Under the pieces are notes generated by a model, which worked only from the letters and a program-made list of their open reading frames with translations, was not told the origin of the DNA and did not search any database. DNA of 64,000 bases. It comes from Diphasiastrum complanatum. Its lineage: Eukaryota > Streptophyta > Lycopodiopsida > Lycopodiales > Lycopodiaceae. Made by a program: the position numbers and the translations under genes. Numbering within the stretch: the stretch's first letter is position 1; each line of letters opens with the position of its first letter. Below are positions 1-10,517 of this stretch, piece by piece. Where the stretch lies: assembly GCA_029204225.1 (NCBI GenBank), contig CM055102.1, positions 27,010,922-27,074,921 of the forward strand, in the 5' to 3' direction.

Positions 1-256
1 AATCAAAATGCCGGCAACCGAGCAGAAAGATTGTTGTCTTTTGCAAGTTCTTCTGCAATCCATTACGAAGCTACAGCTCCTTGTAGACACTTCCTTGGAA
101 CCTTCGCAATTGACTTTCTTACATCACCCAACTGGTTAGTGCTCTCATATTAAAATTCTTCTGGAGTAGGTTTGTATAGTCCACTATATACATCTCCATT
201 TTTCTATTTGGTGCTTTGTATGTTTGAAGCAGTTTTATATAATCTGCAGACTCCAA

Positions 257-308
<52 letters not shown>

Positions 309-639
309 TTTTCTATACTAATGTTACAATGTGGTGGCGTCTGTAAGAAACGGTGTCATACTGGGCATTGTCTAGATACTACAAGGCTTCAAAATATTCT
401 TTTTTGAAACAGGATTAAAATTCAAGCTGGAGCAAACTGTGGACGAAAACATTGCTCAGTATTGTGGAGGAGGGGGAGAGCTGAGGGTTGAAATGATTTC
501 TCTAGGGACATTGAAACCAAGAGCTCCTCAGTGGATGCATGATATTTTGACATTTAGTATCAAGCATGTTCATCTCTTTTTTAGTAGGATTCATGCAGCC
601 ATTGATGCAATTCCAAGCAGTTCAATTCCAGGAGCCTAA
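1..639 (+). CDS. Possible 3' exons of an unidentified gene
   Basis: Frame 1 is open from the first base and reads like protein (for example ATAPCRHFLGTFAIDFLTSP) up to a plausible splice donor, ACTG/GTTAGT, after base 134. A pyrimidine-rich acceptor (TTTTTTGAAACAG) ends at 412. The next stretch is open to a stop at 637-639 in one frame and includes GELRVEMISLGTLKPRAPQW. The phase does not join cleanly: splicing 134 to 413 gives a different frame that stops after about 25 codons. Either the junction is wrong, a base is missing, or the second part is not an exon. I recognise no domain. A CT microsatellite lies inside the supposed intron. The 5' part of the gene would be outside the window. Confidence 0.3.
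261..304. repeat. (CT)n microsatellite
   Basis: About 22 uninterrupted CT units, inside the putative intron of the gene at the window start. An arginine/glutamate reading frame across it is an artefact of the repeat. Confidence 0.95.
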
Positions 640-3269
640 TCTGATCTTCCAAATGGAAAGAGCAAATTGTACTCAAAGTTAACAAGTACTTTGCTCCTCT
701 GTGGAAGGCATACTGGATCTTTGCTGACCGTTGCAGCTACAACTGCAAGTGTTAGAAGACTTCAGACTTTCTGCCAACTATGTGCATGTGACCTTCTGGT
801 CTAAAGACATATGACCATTTTGTACAATATAGATATCTTTGCCTTTCTATTTCAGAAAGGCAATTTGTTTTCCTACACATCCCTGGTTCAGCAATTGAAG
901 TGTTGACGAGTATGGTGTTTGTAAAGTGGCAATATCAGATCTCTTGAAATTTTTGGATGTGTGGTAGTATATCATTCGTGTATTAAAGATGATCTTGTTA
1001 ACGGTCTTCTCATTCAATGCGTTCTACAAGAACTTTAGTGTAGCTTGTGTATGAATAGCTCAACAAATCTACAAGAACTTTAGTGTAGCTTGTGTATGAA
1101 TAGCTCAACAAATCTAGCAATACGTACAACAATATAAACCTTCGAATGTGAAATAGTTATGGTCTTCAAGAAGTCAATTGGCAAGCGCTTCTATTTTTCT
1201 TTTGATGTTGTCTGGCTTTAAGATGCTAGGCTTTGCATAGTTGTAAAGTAGTACACGGGCATTGTGTGATAAGTAGCCTGTTTGCAATGACCTCTCTCTG
1301 TTCTCATCGAGGTTAGGAGTTCAACTCAGCTGCATAGCGGGACGTACAAGAGAAAGACTGTGATAGGGTTCAAGCTACCGACTGATTCAGCTTGAAGTTG
1401 CCTTTTGAAGTTTCTTGACCATTACCAGAAACAATGCATCACACAGTCTAGCCTCTGCATGGCATGCCCAAGAAATGGGTAAGAGCATGTGTTTGACATG
1501 CTTTTTTGGAACAATGGCTAGCCAGGACGTTTTTCTTCTTAACTTGAGAAGAACAAAGGTGAAAAGCAGCTATGGATCAGGACAACATCGATTCTAGTAT
1601 GAACTTTTCTAGCTTATTTGTATGAACCTCTTCAATTAAGTGACTATGGCTGTTGCTAGAATGTTATGTGGATGCCCTCCACCAGTACCTACCTCTTGGG
1701 GGCTCATAGGCAGAGGTTATTTAATGTGTAGTGCTTCATAGACATGAATTTCTTGAAGGTCTATTGTTGTTGCTTCCATTGTGCTGTTGCAGCCCTATAA
1801 TACCTTGGTTTTTGGACTCATTTCTTAAGCTAGATTTTTATGCAAGGTTCAAACTAGGCTAAGAAAACCTCAACCAAAATCTATACTGTTTTTTTTGGAG
1901 GCATCAAAAGCCTACGAACCTGGCTTTGACCCAGCCAAAACCTTGATTTCAAAATTTTGGCCAAAATTTGGAAAGGTGAAAATGTCACAATATAGTGGCT
2001 CTACTCGAGAATTGGCTTTATGCAAAAGATCAAGCGCCTCCTTTTGTTTCATCAGCAGTTAAAATTCAAAAACATTTCGTACATCGTGCTGCAATGTGAA
2101 ATGGTTCACAAGGCCTCTTTTATAAAATGAAAAGCAGGTGTTATCTTTAAATGTTGGATACTATGCCAGTCCCAATGCACATGCACACACACACAAATTG
2201 ATAAGCCTTCATTATCATTAGATTGTATAGGTGGCTTGTCAAAAGCCTATGTAGAGATTGATTTCAAGCTAAAAACCTTCTAAACTTGATCATCTATCCT
2301 TTTGGAGCTAATAGGTTGCTATTTGAGCTATTGATTGTACTTAAATAGACATGAATTGCATTGAAGATTGTTGTTTTCATTTCTTGATTTGGTTTGACAA
2401 TCTTCGATTAGACCTTAACATCATATAATGAGCTCATATTTCTTTAGTTAATAGTAAATTGACACAAAATGCATCACATTGTACTAGGATCTTATTAACA
2501 CGAGAAAATATAATGCATGTTACAAAAACACTATTCATGATGTAAAAAAATGTATGTCTAAAAGAAAACATTGATGAAATTCAGTTAGTCCATGTGCACA
2601 CTCTATTTGTGCCCAATTCTATGTAGCTCTCTCTACATTTGTTATAAAGCACCCTTTGTATTACTCACAATTGTTTTAATATGCTCTATATATTTCTAGA
2701 ATCAGCATGCCTACTCTATTTGCTTACTCACTCTTAGTCAAATGCTCGATTATAGTTTTTGTTTGCAAAGTGAATTCTAGATCTTTAGAACTAACAAAGG
2801 AAGATGTCATATATTTGAAAGTGCAAGAATAAATATTTGAGATATTTAATATAATGAATCACACTTAAAGGTACTAAACTCTAAAAAATCACATTTTTTT
2901 GTCATCTAAATAATGTTTTTTTGTTTGTCTTGAAACCTTATTATATTGTTGCCTTTGAACAAATGCATAGGGGAAAAAAACCAAACTAAGAATCCAATAT
3001 GGGTAGTCTTTTTTGAAGTGACAAGTAAAGTCTCTATGCCTCTAACATTATTGCTATAGGTTTGCTTCACCAAATTTATCAAAGCAACAATACTCTTAAT
3101 TTTTTGTCGAATCTTTCAAGACCCCCCTCATTTAGTCTAAGCATAGCAAATTGCTTAATCTAGCATGGAAATATTTCTCAAAATTATGTCAAACTACTCG
3201 GGCACACAAGGATTGTTGCAGTGTCTCATCCTCTAGTTTGCATGTTGTGCACTTTGTTTGGCCACTTCT
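640..3269. other. Intergenic stretch, no gene seen
   Basis: AT-rich DNA with frequent stops in all frames. Short open frames (for example 1415-1597) show no recognisable motif. The only structure seen is the 45-bp tandem duplication at 1023-1116. It may contain the 3' UTR of the gene at 1-639. Confidence 0.5.
1023..1116. repeat. Two-copy 45-bp tandem duplication
   Basis: A unit beginning TCTACAAGAACTTTAGTG is repeated with a period of exactly 45 bases and no internal mismatch seen, then decays. The perfect identity suggests a recent slippage event. Confidence 0.9.
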
Positions 3270-3640
3270 TAATTTTGCCCTTATTGTTTTCGCTTGTTCG
3301 GGCTGTCTTGCGATATTGTCAGTGATCATGACCCTAAATTCACTGGGAATTTTTGGCAAGCAGTGTTTGAAAAGTTGGAAACAACTTTGAGTATGAGTTC
3401 TACAGATCATCTGGAATTAGACGGTCAAACGGAAAGGACAAATCAGACGATGGAAGACATGCTTTGAGCATATGTGGGCCATTGGCAGTCTGATTGGGAA
3501 AATTACCTTCCATTGGTGGAATTCTCATATAATAGTGCAAAACATTCACCGACCGGATTCAGCCCTTTCGTGTTTAATAAACCCTTTGTGCCAAAAACCT
3601 CGAATTTTGTTGACCTAAGCTTTTTGATTATGTTGAAATG
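3270..3640 (+). pseudogene. Ty3/gypsy integrase remnant
   Basis: One frame gives the C-terminal part of a gypsy integrase core. It has CDIVSDHDPKFTGNFW, then DHLELDGQTERTNQTMEDML, then WENYLPLVEFSYNSAKHSPTG, the classical order of the second catalytic Asp region, the Q-T-E-R-x-N-Q block and the YN..H.S tail. A TGA at 3465-3467 replaces what is normally an Arg codon after MEDML; CGA to TGA is the usual outcome of methyl-CpG deamination. No protease, reverse transcriptase or LTR of this element is present. It abuts the minus-strand copia fragment that follows. Confidence 0.85.
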
Positions 3641-3649
3641 CTAGTTTAA

Positions 3650-5590
3650 TTTTGGGAAGGTAAGTTAACATCTGTCCAAAATCTCTTTGGAAGAGAAGCA
3701 TGGGCCATCATGCTTTTGGCACTCTCAATAAGTGTCCGATTCTTCCGTTCTGCTACTCCATTGGATTGAGGTGAGTAGCTCGTGGTGTATTGTTGGAGTA
3801 TTCCATAGGCCTTGCAGATTCTTTGAACTCGGTGGAGATGTATTCTGCCCCTCCATTAGTATGTAGAGCTTTGATTGTTCTCTAGTTCTGATTTTTTGCG
3901 AATGCCTTGAACTGCTTGAAGAATTTGAAAGTATCGGATATATTCTTCAAAAAGTGAGTAGCAATTTTCTTAGAAAAGTCATCAATAAAAGTCAGAAAAT
4001 AAAAAGCTTCCCTTGTGGAAGAAGTCTGCATTGGGCCACAAAGGTCACTATGTACAAGATCTAGCAAATCTCTAGAAGTATGAATAGAATCTAAAGTAAA
4101 TGGACTTCTAGCATGCTTGCTGATAATACGAGTTTCACATGGAGAATCAGATTTGCTAATAGAAGGAAGATGTTGCACTAAGTTTTGATTTGACATTTGT
4201 TGAATACTCTTGAAGTTAAAATGGCCTAGTCTAAAATGCCACAACATATAATTTGATTCAGAAGTAGAAATAAGAGCTTGACTATTTGTAGAATAACAGT
4301 GACTTAATTTGTAAAGGTAGCCACATCTTTTATCGAAATCTAAGACTTTCCTAGTCTTGTCAAGAATGGTGCAGCCTTCTGTATCGAATTCAACCATATG
4401 CCCAAAATCAGTGATTCTGCTTATAGAAAGCAATTTTTTGGTAAGGTTCGAAATGTATAAAACATTGCACAACAACTTAATAGCACCTCTCTGAAATTTG
4501 ACCCTAACTGTTTCTTCACTTTCAATGGAATGAGTTGAGTTGTCTCCAAGTTGTACAACTCTAGAATGGGTGAAAGGCTTGTAATTTTGGAACCAATCCC
4601 AATGATGGGTCATGTGTTGAGTTGCTCCGGAGTCTAGCTACCAGGAATCAGCATCCTGCAAATTTCCGACCTTGGTCATGAAGACAGCTTCATCTTCCTC
4701 TTGAGGCTAGATCGAGTGATTGGTTGAGGTAGCATTCTCTTGTTGTTGGGACTGTTTCTTCTTTTCATTGTTGTACTTGAGTGTTCTACAGTCCTTGAGA
4801 TGGCCAGTCCTCTTACAATATTTGCAGAAGAGTTTCTGCATTGGCTGGAATGATGAAGAATTTGAATTTGACCCTGGGCCAGAATTCGACCCAGATTGCA
4901 ATTTGCTCTTTCTATCTGAATAATCAAATTTTGTGAATTTCTTTGATTTGAATTTTTAATTTTTGTTTGTGTAGAGAGCTTGAGGATCCGATCCTGAGCC
5001 TTAGGAGGATGCATTCCTTCTGATCTCCTCTTGTAACAGCATTGAGATGACCCTTGATAGAGTAAGTTGTTGTTATGTCGAAATAGCCATGATCCATATT
5101 TCCTAGGCATCAGGTTGACTCGATAGAAGAGTCATTACTGCATCTGAATCTTCAATGGTTGATCCTGCAGTCATCTGCTCCATAAGGTTTTTGAATTTGT
5201 TGAGATGGCTGGAAATTGTCTCTGCATCAGACATCCTCAAAGTGAAGAATTTCTTCCTCAGATGGAGTTTGGATGTGACATCTCTGATGTCATAGAGAGT
5301 AGCTAGGATGTCCCAAGCATCTTAGCACTCTGTGCAGATCGGATATGACTGATTTGGGAGTCTTTGATATTCAATGTGATTAAGGCAAAAGCCTTGCCAT
5401 CTCGTTGTCTCCATTTGGTGATGCTAGCTACATCAGCCTCTGGCTTGACTTCAGTACCATCAACAATGTTCCGCAGCTCCTTGGCTAGTAGAATGACCTT
5501 CATCTTGAACTTCCAGAGATGGTAGTTCTCTCCATCAAGCTTGTCCATCAGAGAAGAACTAGAGGTAGAATCCATTGAAAGAATAAACAT
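3650..5590 (-). pseudogene. Ty1/copia gag-protease-integrase fragment
   Basis: Read on the minus strand. Gag starts near 5575 (MDSTSSSSLMDKLDGENYHL, then WKFKMK, the usual copia gag opening). The frame is then broken, with a CCHC zinc knuckle CKYCKRTGHLKDC near 4840. The protease motif LDSGATQHMT near 4630 is preceded closely by a stop. The pre-integrase domain (LWHFRLGHFN) and integrase core (LVHSDLCGPMQT, FIDDFSKK) follow at 4613-3882, and a degraded integrase continues to about 3660. No reverse transcriptase, RNase H, LTR or PBS is present. The gag end joins head to head with a plus-strand integrase fragment near 5590. Confidence 0.85.
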
Positions 5591-5594
5591 GACG

Positions 5595-6235
5595 CTAGTA
5601 AAAAGAGCCAGATGCATGATGGCACAAGCTCAATTGCCGAGTCAATTTTGGGCTAAGGCAATTGTTGTAGCAATACACTTGCGGAACAGATCAACGACGA
5701 CAGCCCTAAAAAACAAGACACCGTATGAGATGTGGATAGGTAATAAGCCTGATCTGGTCATACATACGTGTGTTTGGATGTGTAGCATACAAGCACATAC
5801 CAAAAAAAAATAGAAGCAAACTCGATGAAAAGTCAGAGCAAACAATCATGGTCGGATACTCGAATGGATCGCAAATGTACAGACTCTACAAACCAACCTC
5901 GAAGAAAGTTGTGTCGAGTCGAGATGTGAAATTCAATGAATCCCCATTTCTTGGATTGAAGGAAGAAAAAGGCCATGAGATTTCACACTACTGCCAAGAG
6001 GCCAAACATCAAATCAAAACGTTGAGCCCCAGACTCCAGAGCAGCAGGAAGCTGAAGATCAACCTAACGAAGAAGAAATGAACCAACAATGGCAGACATG
6101 ATTAAGAAGGTCAACAAGACAAAGAAGGCCTCCAGATCGATACATTGACAATTTTCAATGGAGCAAAGATGTAGATTTTGAATTCTGCAACTTCATTGAG
6201 GAACTAACAACATATCAAAAAGCTATCTAGAGTCC
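5595..6235 (+). pseudogene. Ty1/copia integrase C-terminus and spacer
   Basis: Begins abruptly inside an integrase (RARCMMAQAQLPSQFWAKA, then NKTPYEMWIGNKP). A frameshift near 5770 leads to MFGCVAYKHIPKKNRSKLDE, then VGYSNGSQMYRLY and VVSSRDVKFNESPF. This order is diagnostic of the copia integrase C-terminal region. The poorly conserved spacer before reverse transcriptase follows (RRPPDRYIDNF, EELTTYQKAI). It ends near SPEGEFW, where reverse transcriptase would begin. Upstream is the oppositely oriented gag of another copy; downstream is an LTR end. Confidence 0.85.
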
Positions 6236-6289
6236 AGAGGGAGAATTCTGGAAGTAGCTCTACCGCATTATTGACATATATATTTTGCT

Positions 6290-6839
6290 ATACTTAATCT
6301 GATAACAGCTCTTTTGTTCTGCGTTCAGATTTATGTTGATATTGCTATGTTTTTCTTCATTCTATCTGATTCTCTTTTTGCTCAATCTGGTAATCTGTTC
6401 TTAGCGAGTTATTAGTAGTCTAGCTGTTGACGACTAATATTTAGTATTGCCTTCGCGACTGATTATCAGTCGAGCTCAGTCTAGCTCTTCGCGAATCATT
6501 CGCGACAAATAATTTGTCTAGCTGTTCGTGACAAATTATTCTTCTGATGTTTTGTTAATGTTTGGCTACGTAATCAGAATGACCGCGATTTCTATTACTA
6601 AAGTTTTGTTCGTTTCTGATAGGCGTAGTCATGCTTAGGGAAAGAGTAATCATAGCTCATTCCATTGCGCACGAACACTCTCTGTTCGAGTTCGTTTCTT
6701 GTTCAAGTTTCGAGTTCGTTTCTCGTTCGAGTTTCGAGTTCGTTTCTCGTTCGAGTTTCGAGTTCTCTTCTTTTTCGTGTTCATTTTCCTTGTGAGCTAT
6801 TTTCATTTCTCACGCACGACACACCCTCTTTCTCCAACA
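6290..6839 (+). repeat. 5'-truncated copia LTR (family A)
   Basis: The stretch shares GTTTGGCTACGTAATCA, the TTTGTTCxxTTTxTGATAGG block and the GTAGTCATGC block with the 3' LTR at 8719-9961 and with the LTR end at 60185-60418. It ends TTTCTCCAACA, a normal ..CA terminus, but instead of a primer binding site it runs straight into pol. Inside is a threefold repeat of a CGTTTCTCGTTCGAGTTTCGAGTT-like unit. The left end is unclear. Confidence 0.7.
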
Positions 6840-8712
6840 ATCTTGGTGACAATAGTACTCACACTATTGAAGGTGAAGGTACTGTAAGATTGAGATTCCA
6901 GCATGATCAATTCAAACTGCTGTCAAAAGTCTTGTATGTTCCTAAACTCTCTACAAATCTGTTATCAGTAAGTAGAATTACAAATTTAGGTCATAAAGTG
7001 GAGTTTGAGTCTGATCAATGCAGAATTATCGATAGGAGTAATAATATCCTTGCACTCAGCAAGAGGCATGGATACTTATATAGATTGGCACATTGTTATT
7101 CAGATTCTAGTCAAGCCTTGAAAACCTCTTGTCTTGTCAATAAAGCATTACTATGGCATCATCGCTTAGGACACTTGAATTATGCATCTGTTTTGAACAT
7201 GTCCAGACAATCCACGGCTCTTGATCTCGACTATGCTTCTGGTAAAGTCGATCTTCCTGTCTATCATAGTTGCATCTTTGGAAAGCAGACCGAGTCATAG
7301 GCATGCAGCAAAAGGTCTGTTAGATGTTGTTCATACAGATATATGTGGACCTATGCAAACTCCATCATTACTAGATGCAAAGTATTTCATTACCTTTATT
7401 GACAAATTCTCCAGAAGAACAACTGTTTATTTCATTAAACAGAAATCAGAGGCTTTCATCAAGTTCACACAATTCAAAGAGCATGCAGAAAATCAGACTG
7501 GTAAACGAATCAAAGCACCGAGGTTAGATAACGGGGGAGAATACATCTCCACCGAATTCAAGGAGTACTGCCTTAACAACGGCATTGAGCAACAATATAG
7601 TACCTCCTATTTGCCTCAGTCAAATGGTCTTGTTGAGAGAAATATCAGAACCTTAGTCGAATCGACAAAGTGCATGTTATCACGTGTGAGACTTCCGAAG
7701 TCCTTCTAGACTGAAGCTGTTTCAAATGTTGCAGTTCAGCAACTACAACATGATGGAAATGATCCACTTTCTCTATTACCCAGAAGATCTTCAAGAACTA
7801 GCACACCACCTCACAAGTATATCGACAAATCTGCAACCTACCTTGTTCATGAGCCAACGTCTGTCGAAGGGGCACTCAGTCAGCCTGATTTGGATCTCTG
7901 GAAAGAAGATATGGATAAAGAGTATTCATCTCTTATCAAGAACCAAACATGGACAATTGTCGAATTACCTGCTAGCAGAAACGTAGTTGATTGCAAATGG
8001 ATTTTCAAAGTCAAGTACAATGCAGATGGAAGCATCAACAGGAGAAAGGCATGACTTGTCGCCAGATGTTTCTCTCAAGAATACAATGTCGATTACACTG
8101 AGACTTTCAGTCCAGTAGTCAAGCATTCTTCTATTTGACTTTTGTTATCATTTGCCGCTGCAGCAGATTTGAAAATACATCAAAATGAGTAATGCTAGCA
8201 CTAGTCATATATTGGCCGAGTGAGCTTACAGGAAAAAGAGATGTCAGATCTTGTATAGACCATTGCGTACATGAGAGATCCAAGTATCGATCAATAAGGA
8301 TACTCTCTCATCTGCTCCTCTTCCTACTTGGTTTGGAGACATTGGTCCTTTGACAAACGCAGGCCTGGATCCATTAGTGAGTGAGCTAACTTACAATTCA
8401 TTAGATTCTATCTGTTAAGAACATTGTGAAGATACCTTTGTTGAGTGATATAGATCAGTCATCTCACTTTGTCTCTGTGGACCTGAATGCCCTGAAAAAA
8501 AGTGAGCTTCGCCTAGATGAGTCATGTCGAACTCAGAAAACAACATCTATTTTGAATCAGCAAAGTTCTCAACGAAGAGGTCAGATTGCAGTGCTGTAGA
8601 ATGCAAGATATGACAGCAGATATTTTTACCAAAGCATTAAGTTTGGAAGCACACAGAAGATTTTGTGCTGAACTAAGTTTGAAGGTCAAGGCATTCAAGG
8701 ATTCAGATTAAG
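6840..8712 (+). pseudogene. Ty1/copia pol with large internal deletions
   Basis: Starts directly after the LTR with LGDNSTHTIEGEGTVRL, so primer site, leader, gag and the protease active site are all missing. Next come the pre-integrase domain (LLWHHRLGHLNYASVL), a frameshift near 7290, and the integrase core (VVHTDICGPMQT, RLDNGGEYISTEF, YLPQSNGLVERN) to a stop at 7709. The integrase C-terminus is deleted. The spacer (SSRTSTPPHKYIDK) and reverse transcriptase N-terminus (DKEYSSLIKNQTWTIVELPA) follow, then a stop near 8055. Reverse transcriptase is lost after about 8190. The RNase H tail reappears at 8580-8709 (MTADIFTKALSLEAHRRF), followed by the polypurine tract. It can make no functional protein. 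Confidence 0.85.
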
Positions 8713-8718
8713 GGGGAG
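8708..8718 (+). other. Polypurine tract of the family A copia
   Basis: TTAAGGGGGAG sits immediately before the TGTTGG LTR start. It overlaps the pol stop codon TAA, as is usual for copia elements. Confidence 0.8.
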
Positions 8719-9961
8719 TGTTGGATTATTCTCCTTATTACTAATCGACTAATCGGTTTTAATCCTCATCCATTGTTTATCCAGTTCTACGAACTTTTCC
8801 ATGTTTTTATACAATTTGCAGAATTACAAGTGTTTTTACACATTCTGCAGAAATACACGGAGTTTGACAATAGTGTCGTATTTTCTCTCTCTACAATCCA
8901 GACAGTGTCGCCTATCGAGAATTACGAGTAAAATTACAGTGTCGGATTTTTTTGCATTTTAGCGACACTGTCGTCTGTCAGGAATCTCGTGTAAAAATGC
9001 AGTGTCATCTGTTTCACATTTTTCGCTTGTCAAGAATTACGAGTTAAAATGTATAGTCGCATTTTTTGTATTTTTCAAAGTGTCTCAAATATTAAGGAAA
9101 TGACTTTGGCAAAGTGTGGGGCTAACTCAAATATGAAGGAAATGAGATTTTAGGACATTGTCGCATTTTTCGCAAAAAGTCGACATTGTCGCATGTGGCA
9201 GTTTTAGTTCATTTCTGCAGAGTAACAATTTTGATTTTTTTATGCAGACAGATTGTTTACGACAATTTTTGCCACTTATCAACAATCAATTTCTAAGAAG
9301 AAGCTGGATGAATGTGACACCAGCCAATTGGCAATCGCATTTGAAGACCTAACTACTTAGTATAAATTAGTTGTTCATACATCTCATCAGTTAATGAATC
9401 AATATTGTGAATTGTGAAGGAGTTGAGTGTTATTACACGACACTTATTGCACTCTCATCAAGCAGATCGTTCACAATCAGAAAGTATTGTTATTAGCTCT
9501 CTATCAAGCTTTCAAGCTTGAACTCTCTTGAGCATTCTAGCTCAGTCTTTTAGAGATTTATTTTAGAGTTGCTATTGTGCTACTGCTTATCAGTAGAGCT
9601 GCTGATTATCAGACTTATTCTTAGTTACTCAGAGACAGCTTTAGAGTGTACGATTTCTATCCGCTATTGTCTTGCACTCATTGGCATCTGATCTTTTTTT
9701 TCTGAATCAATATTATTTTCTTATTGCGTTCAATATATGTCAGAATGCATGCATCTCTGTATTGAATTTGTAACTAATAGAAATTGTTTGAAAATTCAAT
9801 ACTTTATGTTTGGCTACGTAATCACTTAGTATCTAGCAAGAGTTAGTTGCTAAAGATTGAACGTGATTTCCATCACTACTGTTTTGTTCAATTTTTGATA
9901 GGGGTAGTCATGCATTGGAAGTAAGAAGTTTTCGCATTCCATTATCTACCTATTTTCAACA
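8719..9961 (+). repeat. 3' LTR of family A copia (1243 bp)
   Basis: Starts TGTTGGATTATTC after the polypurine tract and ends TTTTCAACA, the same terminus as the two other family A LTR ends. A TATA-like TTAGTATAAATTAG lies near 9357. No matching full 5' LTR exists, so no target duplication can be tested. Confidence 0.8.
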
Positions 9962-9974
9962 CGATTCTAGAGAT

Positions 9975-10390
9975 AGGCAGCTGTAGTAACAGACATGGGC
10001 CAACATGCTCTTGGCACTTTTGATAACTGTTTGATTCTTCCGTTTTGCTATACCATTGGACTGAAGTGAGTAGCTCGTTGTATATTATTGGTGTATTCCG
10101 TTTGCCTTGCAGAACTCCTTGAATTCGATGGAGATGAATTCTCCCCCTCCATCAGTATGTAGAGCTTTGATTTTCCTCTGGGTCTGATTTTCAGTAGATG
10201 TTTTAAACTGTTTGAATAACTTGAATGCCTCGCATTTGTTCTTCAAAAAATAGGTGACAGTTCTTTGAGAAAAATCATCAATGAATGTTAGAAAATAGAG
10301 GGCTCCCCCTGTGGAAGTAGTCTGCATTGGGCCACAAATGTCACTATATGCACAAGATCTAACAAATCTCTAGAAGTATGAACTCCTTGG
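9975..10390 (-). pseudogene. Ty1/copia integrase core fragment
   Basis: On the minus strand it gives SDICGPMQTTSTGGALYFL, FIDDFSQRTVTYF and ALHTDGGGEFISIEFKEF, the catalytic Asp regions of copia integrase. A stop falls in the SPMV*QNGR block near 10050. It is clearly similar at DNA level to 3670-4040, so it is a paralogous copy of that element. No other domain is present. It begins right at the end of the family A LTR. Confidence 0.85.
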
Positions 10391-10391
10391 G

Positions 10392-10517
10392 CTAGTTTGA
10401 TTGGGCTGAGACTAGAAGCTTCTTAGTGAACTAGAAGCTTCTTAGCGAACTAGAAGTCTATCTTAGATCATTCATTTTCAAGAGATCTTTGTGCATCTCA
10501 TAAGCAAATCATTCATT
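10392..10517 (+). other. Residual leader of the following copia, with short tandem repeat
   Basis: Contains about 2.5 copies of a 23-bp unit with core AGAAGCTTCTTAG, itself partly palindromic around AAGCTT. No LTR or PBS lies upstream, so the element that follows is 5'-truncated. Confidence 0.5.
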
